NCBI GenBank assembly: GCA_029215795.1
Contig: JARDYH010000003.1
Location: 14,521,001-14,585,000 of the forward strand
DNA: 64,000 nt
From: Anniella stebbinsi
Taxonomy: Eukaryota > Chordata > Lepidosauria > Squamata > Anniellidae
Reading direction: 5' to 3'
A model generated the notes under the pieces. That model saw nothing but the letters and a program-made list of their open reading frames with translations. It searched no databases and was not told where the DNA came from. Made by a program: the position numbers and the translations under genes. How positions within the stretch are numbered: the stretch's first letter is position 1; each line of letters opens with the position of its first letter. Shown piece after piece: positions 59,201 to 63,785 of this stretch.

Positions 59201-60942
59201 CCAAAAATGGGGAGGTGGCTATAAAACCTTGGGAGCTTTACAGGATTGGGGCAAGACTTCACGCACAGCATCTCCTAATCAGGGGGTATACCTGATCCAA
59301 CAATGAAACTCTGTGCAATTACACCTGGATGAGGGAAAATCCCGGGTTCACCAAAAAGGGAAGGGCACTAAAAAAAGGACTGGAAATTTGCAGGATTAGG
59401 ACCACACTTCATAGGCAGCCCCCCTGATCAGGAAGCACCCGATCCATCTACAAAATTCTGTGTAATTTCACCCAGGGGATGGAAAATCCCAGATGCCCCA
59501 AACAGGAGGTGGCACAAATAGACCTCTGGGGAAAAAAGCAAAAATAAAGTAAACGGCCAAAAATGTGCATTTCCCCCAAAACCTAAAGTACACAACTGCG
59601 CAGGTACAAATTCATGTGCATACAAATTTGCAACTCTAGAAGCGAACACATATGGTGCCCGACAAATTACATGATAACCCACGGTGGGTTAAATAACCCC
59701 TACTGCAGACTGTGGGTTATCAGAGTAGGTTATTTCAAGCAAATAACCCATTGTGGGTTAAAAAAATCCTGACAGATGACATGATAACCCATCATGTCAT
59801 CAGTCGCTTTTATCTGAACAGGTAAGTGGTGAACACAGGGACCCCTTGCAACAGATGTGCATGATTTTCCACTCAGGAATCTGTGAACAATAATAAGACA
59901 CACAAAGGCCTGTTCTAGAATGCAAAATAGAGATCCGGATTCAAGACCATTTTGTCATTTGTCAGCCTTTAAAACAATCTATATCAAAAATGAAATCCAT
60001 TATCCCAATATGCGGGAAGCTATCCATGCTTTTTGTGCACCGGTGGAGGAAGCAGTCATATCATATGACACTTATCAGTACTAAAAGGGTCAGGCTCATA
60101 AATAGGATGCTGTGGGCTCCTGTAGGAGTTTAGTTGGGTCTTTTCCAAAAGCATTTTTTTAAAAAAAAAAATTCAGAAATACCTCACACTGAAGGAAGCA
60201 TTGGCAAAAAAAATGGAAAGGAAGGAATCTTTCAACCAATACTTGAGATTTTCTGTCTTCATTACAGCCAGGTCAACATTCTCAATTCTGTGCAGGCTCT
60301 TTCTACCAAACAGGTTTACAATTCAGAGTTTTCTAATTGGCTCCTCTTAAGTGGTAGCATTACATTTGGTATTACTTTCTGAGCCATGGTATGAATACAC
60401 TATGGAAAGACTGGATCCAAGTTACAAACATTTCATTTGCAGCAAAAGATTTCCTTAGAAACCCATCTCTCACCTTGGTATGATGTGGCCTATGTCTGCG
60501 GTCAATTGTAACATCTCCTCTTTGTACTGGGGAGGACACTTCTGACCTGTAGTTCCTCTGGGGGGAGTATCCTTGGAAACCTGCTATTGAACCATGGGAA
60601 GGTGATGTTGGAATCAAATGCGTTGTTTGATCAGATATATTAATCATGGTTTTGGGACTACTTAAAGTACCGTGTCTAGTAAGAGTTGTTTGCTTATTGT
60701 AAAACTGCCGTTGTTGCCATTCGTAGAGTTGCCACATCGTGTCATCTCGCATAGATCTCCTTTTGTCCTCAGCTGGCAGTGATCCAAGGGTCTTGTCATA
60801 AATAGATGGGGTTACACTGCAGATGCTTTCTGGCCTGGTTTTGGTATTCCTTGGTAGGGTTCGATAACCTTCTGGGTACCGAGGTACAACTTGGGCTCGA
60901 TGGCTTGGCATGTTTCTTGGTAAAGTTTGATATGAAATAACG
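20893..60942 (-). CDS. PLEKHA5: PLEKHA5, 3' half of the gene (19 exons placed)
   Basis: The joined exons encode 815 residues plus a stop, numbered here from the first complete codon. The sequence matches what I recall of vertebrate PLEKHA5, a pleckstrin-homology protein of the PEPP group that binds phosphoinositides and associates with membranes, junctions and microtubules. The WW and PH domains are upstream of the window. Visible here are a Ser/Pro/Arg-rich segment with the conserved WQLYEWQQRQFYNK block (about residue 72), a helical cassette (186-270), a coiled-coil core (about 271-440), a proline-rich exon (456-518), and a Glu/Lys/Ser-rich tail (598-815). All introns are GT-AG, and the phases of all 18 junctions are mutually consistent, which supports the model independently of homology. 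Which cassette exons are used together is inferred. The gene name is secure because several exons are near-identical to the mammalian protein. The last exon is the least certain part. Confidence 0.95.
21650..21905 (-). mobile_element. CR1-type LINE 3' end fragment
   Basis: AGCCCTGCTGGACCAGACCC then AAGGTCCATCTCATTCAGCA and TGTTTCCC is the complement of the terminal TGGACTAGATGGGCC..CAGCAGGGCT segment of this LINE family. The right part (CTTCTATAAATTGATGATGG) is less certain. Confidence 0.6.
22313..22430. mobile_element. fold-back repeat (TTCCCCAACCT ends)
   Basis: AGCTTTCCCCAACCT at the left is matched by the inverted AGCCTTCCCCAACCT at the right, with GGCCATGCTGGCTGTGGCTG in the centre. The same family is seen at 6345, 6583, 12545, 16318 and 23810. 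About 118 bp, no coding. Confidence 0.8.
22436..22625 (+). mobile_element. tRNA-derived SINE (lizard type)
   Basis: Starts GGGATTGGTAGCTCAGTGG then TAGAGCACATGCTTTCAATG (box A region), a decayed box B (CATGCTCTATCCC), GGGAAAGACCTGGATATCTG and ends AAGACAGCTTCCTTCG. Confidence 0.85.
22834..22839 (-). promoter_or_regulatory. PLEKHA5: poly(A) signal AATAAA, possible proximal site
   Basis: The minus strand has AATAAA at 22834-22839 and a second one at 22808-22813. These lie 54 and 80 bases past the in-frame TAG (22893-22895) reached if exon 18 is not spliced. They would give a short alternative 3' end. No strong GT-rich element was noted after the first copy. Confidence 0.4.
22904..23052 (-). 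CDS. PLEKHA5: PLEKHA5 exon 18 of window
   Basis: The exon is 149 bp, residues 755-804. Acceptor ccccag follows a run of C. It reads LKDEAPVVNHKPESSTEESE, then an EEQ-rich stretch and TSRGNSAAT. It matches the mammalian NHKPEE...EEQEETVISYESTPEVSRGN segment. The donor ACAG|gtttga is weak (gttt), which leaves open an alternative end by read-through into a stop four codons later. Confidence 0.9.
23053..24868 (-). other. PLEKHA5: intron between exons 17 and 18
   Basis: Contains a LINE-tail-like piece (23460-23570: ATTTATATTTATTTTGAAC..CCTTGCCTTTCCACCC), a (GGAT)n trace near 23678 and a short TTCCCCAGCCTGATGCCCCC repeat fragment at 23810. The remainder is unassigned. Confidence 0.6.
24869..24972 (-). 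CDS. PLEKHA5: PLEKHA5 exon 17 of window (diverged tail)
   Basis: The exon is 104 bp, 34 codons plus two bases, residues 721-754. Acceptor tcccag, donor gtaaag. It starts LPKNESQLSSDVLEPKDGN and ends EKTQEANS. Little primary conservation is visible. It is supported by splice signals, by phase continuity with both neighbours, and by the acidic composition expected for this part of the tail. Confidence 0.78.
24973..25553 (-). other. PLEKHA5: intron between exons 16 and 17
   Basis: AT-rich; nothing recognised. Confidence 0.6.
25554..25712 (-). CDS. PLEKHA5: PLEKHA5 exon 16 of window (diverged tail)
   Basis: The exon is 159 bp, 53 codons, residues 668-720. Acceptor ccccag, donor gtactg. It begins NQRKDDFVCITKELEYAMRV and continues Asn/Glu-rich. 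Similarity to mammalian RRRDDKELDTAIRENDV is weak but positioned correctly. Phase 0 at both ends and good splice sites support it. Confidence 0.85.
25713..26606 (-). other. PLEKHA5: intron between exons 15 and 16
   Basis: Apart from the CAAT tract at its right end, no repeat end or exon recognised. Confidence 0.6.
26461..26500. repeat. (CAAT)n microsatellite
   Basis: About five CAAT units leading into CCTTTATTTACAG, in the intron between exons 15 and 16; resembles a LINE tail read in reverse. Confidence 0.85.
26607..26816 (-). CDS. PLEKHA5: PLEKHA5 exon 15 of window
   Basis: The exon is 210 bp, 70 codons, residues 598-667. Acceptor tcaag, donor gtatgc. It contains ERPRSAVEQLCLAENTR, MTVEEQMERIKRHQQACLRE and KKKGLNILGIS, strongly conserved with mammals. 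The basic amphipathic run EEQMERIKRHQQACLREKKK is likely helical. Open reading frame extends upstream into the intron, but the conserved match stops at the acceptor. Confidence 0.96.
26817..28100 (-). other. PLEKHA5: intron between exons 14 and 15
   Basis: Holds an inverted-repeat element (27820-28017) and a short tandem GCATATTTTGCATATT near 27500. Otherwise nothing recognised. Confidence 0.7.
27820..28017. mobile_element. inverted-repeat element, 31-bp arms
   Basis: The arm at 27820-27850 pairs with 27987-28017 at 27 of 31 positions; the core GTCTCAGGATGCAGAAAA differs by one base. About 198 bp overall, no coding. Typical of a non-autonomous DNA transposon; no target duplication could be fixed. 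Confidence 0.7.
28101..28216 (-). CDS. PLEKHA5: PLEKHA5 exon 14 of window
   Basis: The exon is 116 bp, residues 559-597 including the split Gly. Acceptor catag, donor ACG|gtattt. It reads GSHFPIGVVPPRTKSPTPES followed by STIASYVTLRKTKKIDLRT. The serine-proline sites (SPTPESS) are conserved. Mammals have KKMMDLRT, so this copy is one residue shorter there. Confidence 0.95.
29200..29238. repeat. (CT)n(CA)n microsatellite
   Basis: About ten CT units run directly into nine CA units. Confidence 0.97.
29920..29963. repeat. (CT)n..(CA)n microsatellite
   Basis: CT run, a short ATGCACACAT spacer and a CA run, a decayed cousin of the tract at 29200. Confidence 0.95.
32004..32230. mobile_element. PIF/Harbinger-like MITE, copy 1
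   Basis: The element is 227 bp, starting GGCTAAATTCGGACGACAC and ending GTGTCGTCCGAATTGAGCC. ATT repeats on both flanks (32001-32003, 32231-32233). Close to identical to 58855-59079 through the interior. The internal word TTGACTATCGTGTC occurs twice, once mid-element and once at the right end. Confidence 0.86.
32400..33005 (+). mobile_element. CR1-type LINE 3' region, decayed
   Basis: Recognisable order: TGTACAGTTCTGATTCCCGC, CCTCAAAAAGGGTAATGTAG, GGCTTTTTAGCTTGGC, AAATACTTCTTCACATAG, ACCAACTTGGCTGGCTTG and ATCAATAGCTACTAATCATG. This is the 3' end of the reptile CR1-type LINE also seen at 3931-4283. Frame is destroyed. Confidence 0.8.
33023..33312. repeat. palindrome-rich element around TTAATTAA
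   Basis: Both ends carry palindromic blocks centred on TTAATTAA. The right one contains the perfect 20-bp palindrome TGTGGGTTAATTAACCCACA (33279-33298). In between, TAACAACCTACAA (33164-33176) is exactly complementary to 33197-33209. Probably a non-autonomous DNA element; boundaries approximate. Confidence 0.65.
33834..33954 (-). CDS. PLEKHA5: PLEKHA5 exon 13 of window
   Basis: The exon is 121 bp, 40 codons plus one base, residues 519-558. Acceptor tgctag, donor gttagt. It begins GPDYRLYKSEPELTTVAEVD and is acidic and serine-rich after that, matching mammalian PLEKHA5 closely. Confidence 0.95.
33955..34813 (-). other. PLEKHA5: intron between proline-rich exon and exon 13
   Basis: No transposon ends or exons recognised. 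Contains a C run near 34226 and G-rich GGGGGGTGGGGGTGGGAGGG near 34755. Confidence 0.6.
34814..35002 (-). CDS. PLEKHA5: PLEKHA5 proline-rich exon (probable cassette)
   Basis: The exon is 189 bp, 63 codons, phase 0/0, residues 456-518. Acceptor ctttag, donor gtaagt. It opens EEEVVPPRPPLPRSYDF and has a second proline run, IIPPLPSD, then a charged stretch ending RNGAHC. PPRPPLP-type runs are typical ligands of SH3 or WW modules (family knowledge); which partner binds is not visible. The short mammalian isoform I recall joins KYKNE directly to GPDYRL, skipping this exon. Related proline-rich segments occur in other PLEKHA paralogues. Confidence 0.88.
35940..35983 (-). CDS. PLEKHA5: PLEKHA5 exon 11 of window (44-bp micro-exon)
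   Basis: The exon is 44 bp, completes a split Gly codon and gives residues 441-455, GIIASKAFSSKYKNE. Acceptor aaatag, donor gtatgt. It aligns to mammalian IGMIGSKPFSTVKYKNEG, two residues shorter in the middle. It restores phase 0 for the next exon, whichever of the two candidates is used. Confidence 0.88.
36204..36318 (-). CDS. PLEKHA5: PLEKHA5 exon 10 of window
   Basis: The exon is 115 bp, 38 codons plus one base, residues 403-440. Acceptor tggcag, donor gtaaat. It contains SESAGIQRAQIQKELWRIQD and VMEGLSKHKQQR, the end of the helical core. The phase-1 donor matches the following 44-bp exon. Confidence 0.95.
36319..38376 (-). other. PLEKHA5: intron between exons 9 and 10
   Basis: It holds a minus-oriented LINE-type repeat at 36410-36740. 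The rest, including the GC-moderate part 37030-37620, shows nothing I recognise. Confidence 0.7.
36410..36740 (-). mobile_element. interspersed repeat, same family as 15350-16150
   Basis: TTTATTTATTACATTTCTATACC..CAAAGCTCTCTAGATGG, then AT-rich AAAATACAA-type words, then GGTCTTCACTTGG..GGCACCAGGTGAGC. The order parallels the repeat at 15350. Read on the minus strand it ends in the usual LINE-like tail. Confidence 0.65.
38377..38478 (-). CDS. PLEKHA5: PLEKHA5 exon 9 of window: coiled coil
   Basis: The exon is 102 bp, 34 codons, residues 369-402. Acceptor attcag, donor gtgcga. It reads ELERAWREYDKLEYDVTVTK then a helical run ending LGEVQ. The ELERAWREYDKLE block is a signature of the PLEKHA4-7 coiled coil. 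Confidence 0.96.
38711..38785 (-). mobile_element. CR1-type LINE 3' end fragment
   Basis: ATAGAATCATAGAATAGTAG then GTTGGAAGGGGCCTGTAAGG and CCATCTAGTCC is the complement of the conserved CR1 3' terminus with its ATTCTATG repeats. Confidence 0.8.
40299..40618. mobile_element. hAT-like element, degraded ends
   Basis: The left end keeps GTGGGCAACATGTG and the right end reads, inverted, CAGGGGTGGGCAACATTGG. Flanking octamers CATTGGAT and CTTTAGAT match at 6 of 8 positions, compatible with a decayed 8-bp duplication. It contains a poly-A run and the hairpin at 40381-40457. Confidence 0.7.
40381..40457. repeat. 77-base hairpin with perfect 18-bp outer arms
   Basis: TTCTCAAGCTAAATTTGA (40381-40398) is the exact complement of 40440-40457. 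An inner arm CTCTGTAG / CTACAGAG (8 bp, loop CTT) sits in the centre, with a TTAC/GTAA pair between. Confidence 0.95.
40926..41075 (-). CDS. PLEKHA5: PLEKHA5 exon 8 of window: coiled coil
   Basis: The exon is 150 bp, 50 codons, residues 319-368. Acceptor ccatag, donor gtaagt. It begins YTLEQALLSASQEIEM and contains LQRDDLQNGLLSTCRE, nearly identical to mammalian PLEKHA5. It continues the helical segment of exon 7. Neighbouring exons are within 300 bp upstream and 2.5 kb downstream. Confidence 0.96.
41211..41291 (-). CDS. PLEKHA5: PLEKHA5 exon 7 of window: start of coiled coil
   Basis: The exon is 81 bp, 27 codons, residues 292-318: TKLSRLCEQDKVVQALEEKL then QQLHKEK. Acceptor cactag, donor gtagga. 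Hydrophobic residues follow a heptad-like pattern with charged positions between, consistent with the coiled coil known in this family. Confidence 0.95.
41292..42352 (-). other. PLEKHA5: intron between exons 6 and 7
   Basis: It has a (CACG)n tract at 41374-41400, a poly-G run near 41907-41920 and an AATCCTAAA-type repeat start near 41455. Nothing else recognised. Confidence 0.7.
41374..41405. repeat. (CACG)n microsatellite
   Basis: About seven CACG/CGCA units followed by a short CACAC tail. Confidence 0.95.
42353..42415 (-). CDS. PLEKHA5: PLEKHA5 exon 6 of window
   Basis: The exon is 63 bp, 21 codons, residues 271-291, reading LAQDECRGTLYKYRSEELDI followed by D. Acceptor attatag, donor gtaagt. 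It corresponds to mammalian LSQDEGRGTLYKYRPEEVDID. The Gly-to-Cys and Pro-to-Ser changes are lineage differences. Confidence 0.94.
45965..46155 (-). mobile_element. tRNA-derived SINE (lizard type)
   Basis: Read on the minus strand it has a box-A-like GCTCAG..TAGAGCAAAAC, a box-B-like GGTTCAATCCCTAG, then TTTCATCTGAAACCTGGAAG and CTGCCAGTCA, ending AGCTAGATGGACCAGCAGT..GCAGCTTC. This order matches the tRNA SINE widespread in lizards. Confidence 0.85.
46815..46951. mobile_element. hAT-like fold-back element
   Basis: Begins CAGGGGTGGGCACCATGAGG and ends with the inverse GTTGCCTACCTTG. The interior CCCCCATCAGCC...GGCTGATGG pairs with itself. Ends resemble the hAT-like elements at 40299 and 50865. 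No clear 8-bp duplication. Confidence 0.65.
48369..48451. mobile_element. partial second copy of the TA-flanked MITE
   Basis: GGGTGACCATATGGAAAGAG, then a match to the inverted right half of the neighbouring element (ACAGGCTCCTG, ATTTCAGCAGGT). It also has TA at its left edge. It stops where the complete copy begins, so it is truncated or nested. Confidence 0.75.
48454..48621. mobile_element. TA-flanked inverted-repeat MITE (Tc1/mariner-like)
   Basis: Left end GAGTGACTAGATACAAAAGA and right end, inverted, GGGTGACCATATGGAAAGGA continue as long matching arms through GGACAGGGCTCCTGTA...TTTAAC. TA flanks each side. The whole 168 bp is close to one palindrome. No coding capacity. Superfamily inferred from the TA. 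Confidence 0.8.
49740..49820 (-). CDS. PLEKHA5: PLEKHA5 cassette exon c
   Basis: The exon is 81 bp, 27 codons, residues 244-270. Acceptor gaaatag, donor gtaagg. It reads MKENEPLIIMVHTMIENSAL then RPQLYHQ. The first codon happens to be ATG, but an acceptor AG sits immediately before it and the frame continues from exon b, so this is an internal exon and not a start. Exons a-c together add 85 residues in phase 0. Confidence 0.9.
50865..51170. mobile_element. hAT-like non-autonomous element with 8-bp TSD
   Basis: The ends are CAAAGGTGGTCAAC and (inverted) CAGGGGTGTGCAAC. Both flanks are the identical octamer CTTTAAGG (50857-50864 and 51171-51178), the 8-bp target duplication expected of hAT transposons. 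An internal hairpin pairs 50989-51012 with 51031-51054 (21 of 24 bases). No transposase coding. Confidence 0.88.
52290..53150. other. GC-rich intronic block, not recognised
   Basis: About 860 bp, more GC-rich than its surroundings, with repeated short words (GTGGTG near 52356-52400, GCAGCTGCTGCT near 53025 and 53075). No conserved frame, splice-flanked exon or transposon end recognised. Probably an old interspersed repeat. Confidence 0.4.
53879..53932 (-). CDS. PLEKHA5: PLEKHA5 cassette exon b (micro-exon)
   Basis: The exon is 54 bp, 18 codons, residues 226-243, with sequence NEILSHHLQRNAIYLDHQ. Acceptor ttgctag, donor gtgggg. It sits between cassette exons a and c, in the same phase (0/0). 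The motif matches the continuation of the PEELTLLL block in longer PLEKHA-family isoforms. It is too short to stand out by length, so it was located by motif and splice sites. Confidence 0.86.
54709..54828 (-). CDS. PLEKHA5: PLEKHA5 cassette exon a (PEELTLLLIKL)
   Basis: The exon is 120 bp, 40 codons, phase 0, residues 186-225. Acceptor ccttcag, donor gtcagc. It reads PEELTLLLIKLRRQQAEL then a helical run ending LEASSPK. The block is shared by PLEKHA5, PLEKHA6 and PLEKHA7, where it opens the region before the coiled coil. The short mammalian PLEKHA5 isoform I recall skips it, so it is probably a cassette exon. Its length is a multiple of three, so skipping keeps the frame. Confidence 0.9.
54829..57666 (-). 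other. PLEKHA5: intron between exon 2 and cassette exon a
   Basis: It contains a recent 157-bp tandem duplication (55381-55655) and a stretch at 55075-55380 with alternating AACTGCAGTT/AACTATAGTTAA-type inverted words, probably an old DNA element. The rest (55700-57660) is AT-rich and I recognise nothing in it. Confidence 0.75.
55381..55655. repeat. tandem duplication, period 157 bp
   Basis: Sequence starting AAACTAGAGAGACTCTGCAT at 55381 restarts at 55538 and stays about 95% identical for some 118 bases, up to the word CCAATGAAAGAAAGA. The last 40 bases of the first copy are not repeated. Confidence 0.92.
57667..57753 (-). CDS. PLEKHA5: PLEKHA5 exon 2 of window
   Basis: The exon is 87 bp, phase 0 at both ends, and gives residues 157-185. 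Acceptor catag, donor gtgagt. The translation begins QHVFVPDRRSMPAGL and ends SLQGKT, matching the mammalian HVYVPDRRS...SLQGKT stretch with a few substitutions. A leading Gln precedes the His that I recall as the first residue in mammals. This could be a small acceptor shift or an isoform difference. Confidence 0.94.
58855..59079. mobile_element. PIF/Harbinger-like MITE, copy 2
   Basis: The element is 225 bp. It begins GGCTCAATTCGGACAACAC and ends with the inverted counterpart GTGTCGTCCGAATTGAGCC. The flanking AAT repeats on both sides (58852-58854 and 59080-59082), a 3-bp target duplication. It is nearly identical to the copy at 32004-32230. No coding capacity. The superfamily is inferred from the 3-bp duplication. 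Confidence 0.85.
59135..59530. repeat. diverged tandem repeat, about 148-bp period
   Basis: Three copies of a unit beginning near CCCGATCCAAC (59142), CCTGATCCAAC (59291) and CCCGATCCATC (59438) each continue with a TG(C/T)G(C/T)AATT..ACAC motif and then an AAAATC..-CACCAAAAA-like block. Copies are clearly related but diverged. Boundaries are approximate. Confidence 0.75.
59655..59810. repeat. palindrome-rich block (ATAACCCA / TGGGTTA)
   Basis: ATAACCC and its complement GGGTTAT recur at least six times in both orientations, ending in a perfect hairpin with 11-bp arms (GATGACATGAT at 59775-59785 and its complement at 59791-59801, loop AACCC). Probably a degraded non-autonomous element. Confidence 0.65.
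60474..60942 (-). CDS. PLEKHA5: PLEKHA5 exon 1 of window: Ser/Pro/Arg-rich region
   Basis: This 469-bp exon gives residues 1-156, after one base of a split codon. The acceptor is tttcag and the donor is AAG|gtgaga. It contains ISYQTLPRNMPSHRAQ, RPESICSVTPS, RRSMRDDTMWQLYEWQQRQF, SSPKTM and RGDVTIDRRHR, all blocks I recognise from PLEKHA5. The basic, serine-rich context is typical of a linker carrying phosphorylation sites (known for the family, not visible here). It is the largest exon in the window. The preceding exon, which should end near HEEETRG in mammals, was not found up to 64000. Confidence 0.97.
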
Positions 60943-61181
60943 CTGAAAGAAGAAATCTCTTTTAGTAATTCAAAATATAAGTAGCTATGGAAATAAGCAG
61001 CACTTGCGTTTTCTTCCCCATTTCCCCTCTTCAGATACAAATAACTTTTTACTTGGGCACTTTACCCCAAACCTAAAAAAAATCTAGTCCTTGACCTCAA
61101 CATCAAAAATGATAATATTGGGCAGAGCAGGGTGCTCCTTTGCTAAGGCCATATCTGGTTGCAGTCAATCGGTGAATATAC

Positions 61182-61182
<1 letters not shown>

Positions 61183-61220
<38 letters not shown>
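61183..61220. repeat. (TA)n microsatellite
   Basis: About 18 TA units followed by a short ACACA tail, in the upstream PLEKHA5 intron. Confidence 0.98.
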
Positions 61221-61224
<4 letters not shown>

Positions 61225-63630
61225 AGAAGGGCCTTTCCTCAAATGAATAATGAAGTGTTTGAGAACTGCAGTAAGTACCATATTTTAAGATAAAATGAAT
61301 GTTTCTGAGAGAATTTCTGTGTTAACACTGGTGAAATGGGAATTATGGAAGCAAAACACCACACATTATGAAGTTATTGTTCACCTACATATTTGCTTTT
61401 ACAAATCATATTCTCGTTGTAAAAAGGGAGATGAAACTTAGAGAAGATGGTACATGCTTATAAACTTTAATTTTCTAGTTACAATCTCAGGTGCTCCGAA
61501 ACACCAAATCCACAAGTTTTTTCATACCAGGGAATTTCCTTTCATGATCATTATCCCATCTGATGTGCAAAGAGGAGGGATGCATTATTAGTGGTGTTTG
61601 GTCCAAACCTGTGCCAGCTCCAGGTTTTTGGGGGCCCTTGGTCAAGATGCTCTTAATGCCCACCCACCCTCACTGAGTCTACTTTCTCACTGCTATTGTC
61701 ACCTAGCTCCTCCTTTTCATTGTCATTGCTATCATCTGCTGGCTTGCCAGGCAGGAAGGCAGCGTCATCGGCTGATCCTTCTTCACATCACCGCTGTTAT
61801 CTGGGCCAGAGTAATAGGCAGGTAAAGAAGCAGGTTTTAAGGGTGAAGAAGCAGGTCTAGTGCCACCCCCCGCGCCGGGGTATTGGTCCTCAGCAAGTGC
61901 AGTCATACGAACACTTGATGCCAGCCCTGGCCCAAAAGGCCACAAATCTGATCCTTAAACACACACTGATTCCTGTGTGTTTAAACAAATGAGACAACAC
62001 ATCTACAGTGAGGAGTGAAATTCAGTTGACCTTCAGGCACAACTACACAGCTACAGCACTGTAACTGAAATCTAACAAAATAGTTCTTAAGAGTGTGAGT
62101 AGCAAGAGTCTTTTGTTACGGAGACGGGAAGTCCAACTGAATCACCTATGTAACCACAGTAAAATCAGCAAGAAAAAACTCCCAACATGTTGCTTGTTTT
62201 AGGCAATAGCCCCATTTTTCATACATCATGGAGTCATCTGTAAGCAAGGAGAACAAACTTTGTACTCAACTGTACTGAAACAGATCTTGGTCTCATAATA
62301 AAGGTGACTGATCCTATGATGATGTAAACGTAAGTATGTGTAAGAAAAGGCAGCAGTAAAGATAAAATGGGATAATCCTAGGAGCTCCTTGGAGGAAAGC
62401 AGAGGATTCAAATAGCAGAAATAAAAATGTGCTTTAATGCTCACAATCGCCCTATGCTTGGCTAAAGGTAGTATTATGCAAATTGAATACAGGGGATACG
62501 CTCCTCCCTAAGCTACTATTCCAGGGGCCATCATCAATCCCATTCTTCTATTGGTTGGAAGCTGATGCCCAGGTCTCAGCTGCTACGCTTCTACATGATG
62601 ATGTATACTTGTATGTGTAAGGAAGACAGTTGGGCTGGCAGCCAACACAAGAAGAAAATGTTATGGACAGGAAAAGAGTAATATATAGACATACAGATGT
62701 GAGTGGGTGAGACTCAGTGAGCATGACCTACCAAGACTACTGAGGACGCACAGCCATAAAATGAGCCTTCTACATTAAAGAAGTGAGCTCTGTTCTGCTA
62801 TTCTCTCGCAAGATTTAGCAGGTGCCTGGTATCCTCTTGGCCCATGGGTAGTAGCTTCACATCTCCCTTTAAAAAGCTCAACTATTTTTCCCACAAGGAT
62901 AAAACTGAATAAACTTTAAAAAGTTCGGTACTTTGCTGTACTGGTTTAATGTGATAAATCAGTTGGCCATTTGTGATTAATAGTTGAGCTATCCAGTTAA
63001 CCCTTTCTTTCCAAACTTATGCAATGACAGTGTACTGGGCATTTTTGCAAGAAAATGGGTAGGGAATGCACTACCTCGCTGTAGAAGAGACTGTATAGTA
63101 AATTTAACTTGTTTCTAAAGTAAATTTAACTTGTATGAAACTGTAGGGTGCAAAGAACTTTTTTTAGTTAAAAGGATTAGTACTTTTTGCTTTTCTTAAT
63201 AAGCCACAGTGGGGCTGTGTTCACTCACTGAGTTTACTCACAAAACAGAGGACGGATTATTTTTGTACATGAACTCCCCCCACCCATCCAAATGTCCCTG
63301 ATAGTTCTCTCTCCTCTTCTGACTTCCTGCTATTTCTCCACCTGCCCCTCCTATATTCAGGGAAGCTACACGGAGATTTTATAGCACAGGGATGTCTAGG
63401 CCATATTGCACCATAGGCTAGATAACAGTTCAAGCACTGGCCTCTGAGTTTTCATTCTGGTCATGCTTAAAACCTTCTTCTTGCAGCAGCCAGGTCTTAA
63501 AAAGAGAAAACTCCAAAGGGGAAGGGACAATTCTTTGCCCAGCTCTCTCTAACCTCTTTTCTCCCCTATTTTCTCTCTCACAAATAAGTTGCACGTAGGT
63601 TGTTTTCAATGTCCTTCTCCCAAGATAATA

Positions 63631-63631
<1 letters not shown>

Positions 63632-63682
<51 letters not shown>

Positions 63683-63785
63683 CTTCTTCTTCTTCTTCTT
63701 CTTCTTCTTCTTCTTCTTCTCCTCCTCCTCCTCCTCCTCCTCCTCCTCCTCCTCCTCCTCCTCCTCCTCCTCCTCCTCCTCCTCC
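63632..63785. repeat. compound trinucleotide tract CTG / CTT / CCT
   Basis: Three perfect trinucleotide runs lie end to end: about 16 CTG units (63632-63680), about 13 CTT units to 63720, then about 22 CCT units to 63785. Homopolymeric reading frames across it on both strands are artefacts. It lies in an intron of PLEKHA5. Confidence 0.98.

Larger units (their letters stand above)
57754..60473 (-). other. PLEKHA5: intron between exons 1 and 2
   Basis: It holds one 225-bp inverted-repeat element (58855-59079), a diverged tandem repeat of about 148 bp period (59135-59530) and a palindromic block (59655-59810), all listed separately. The AT-rich sequence at 57900-58200 shows nothing recognisable. 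Confidence 0.85.
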
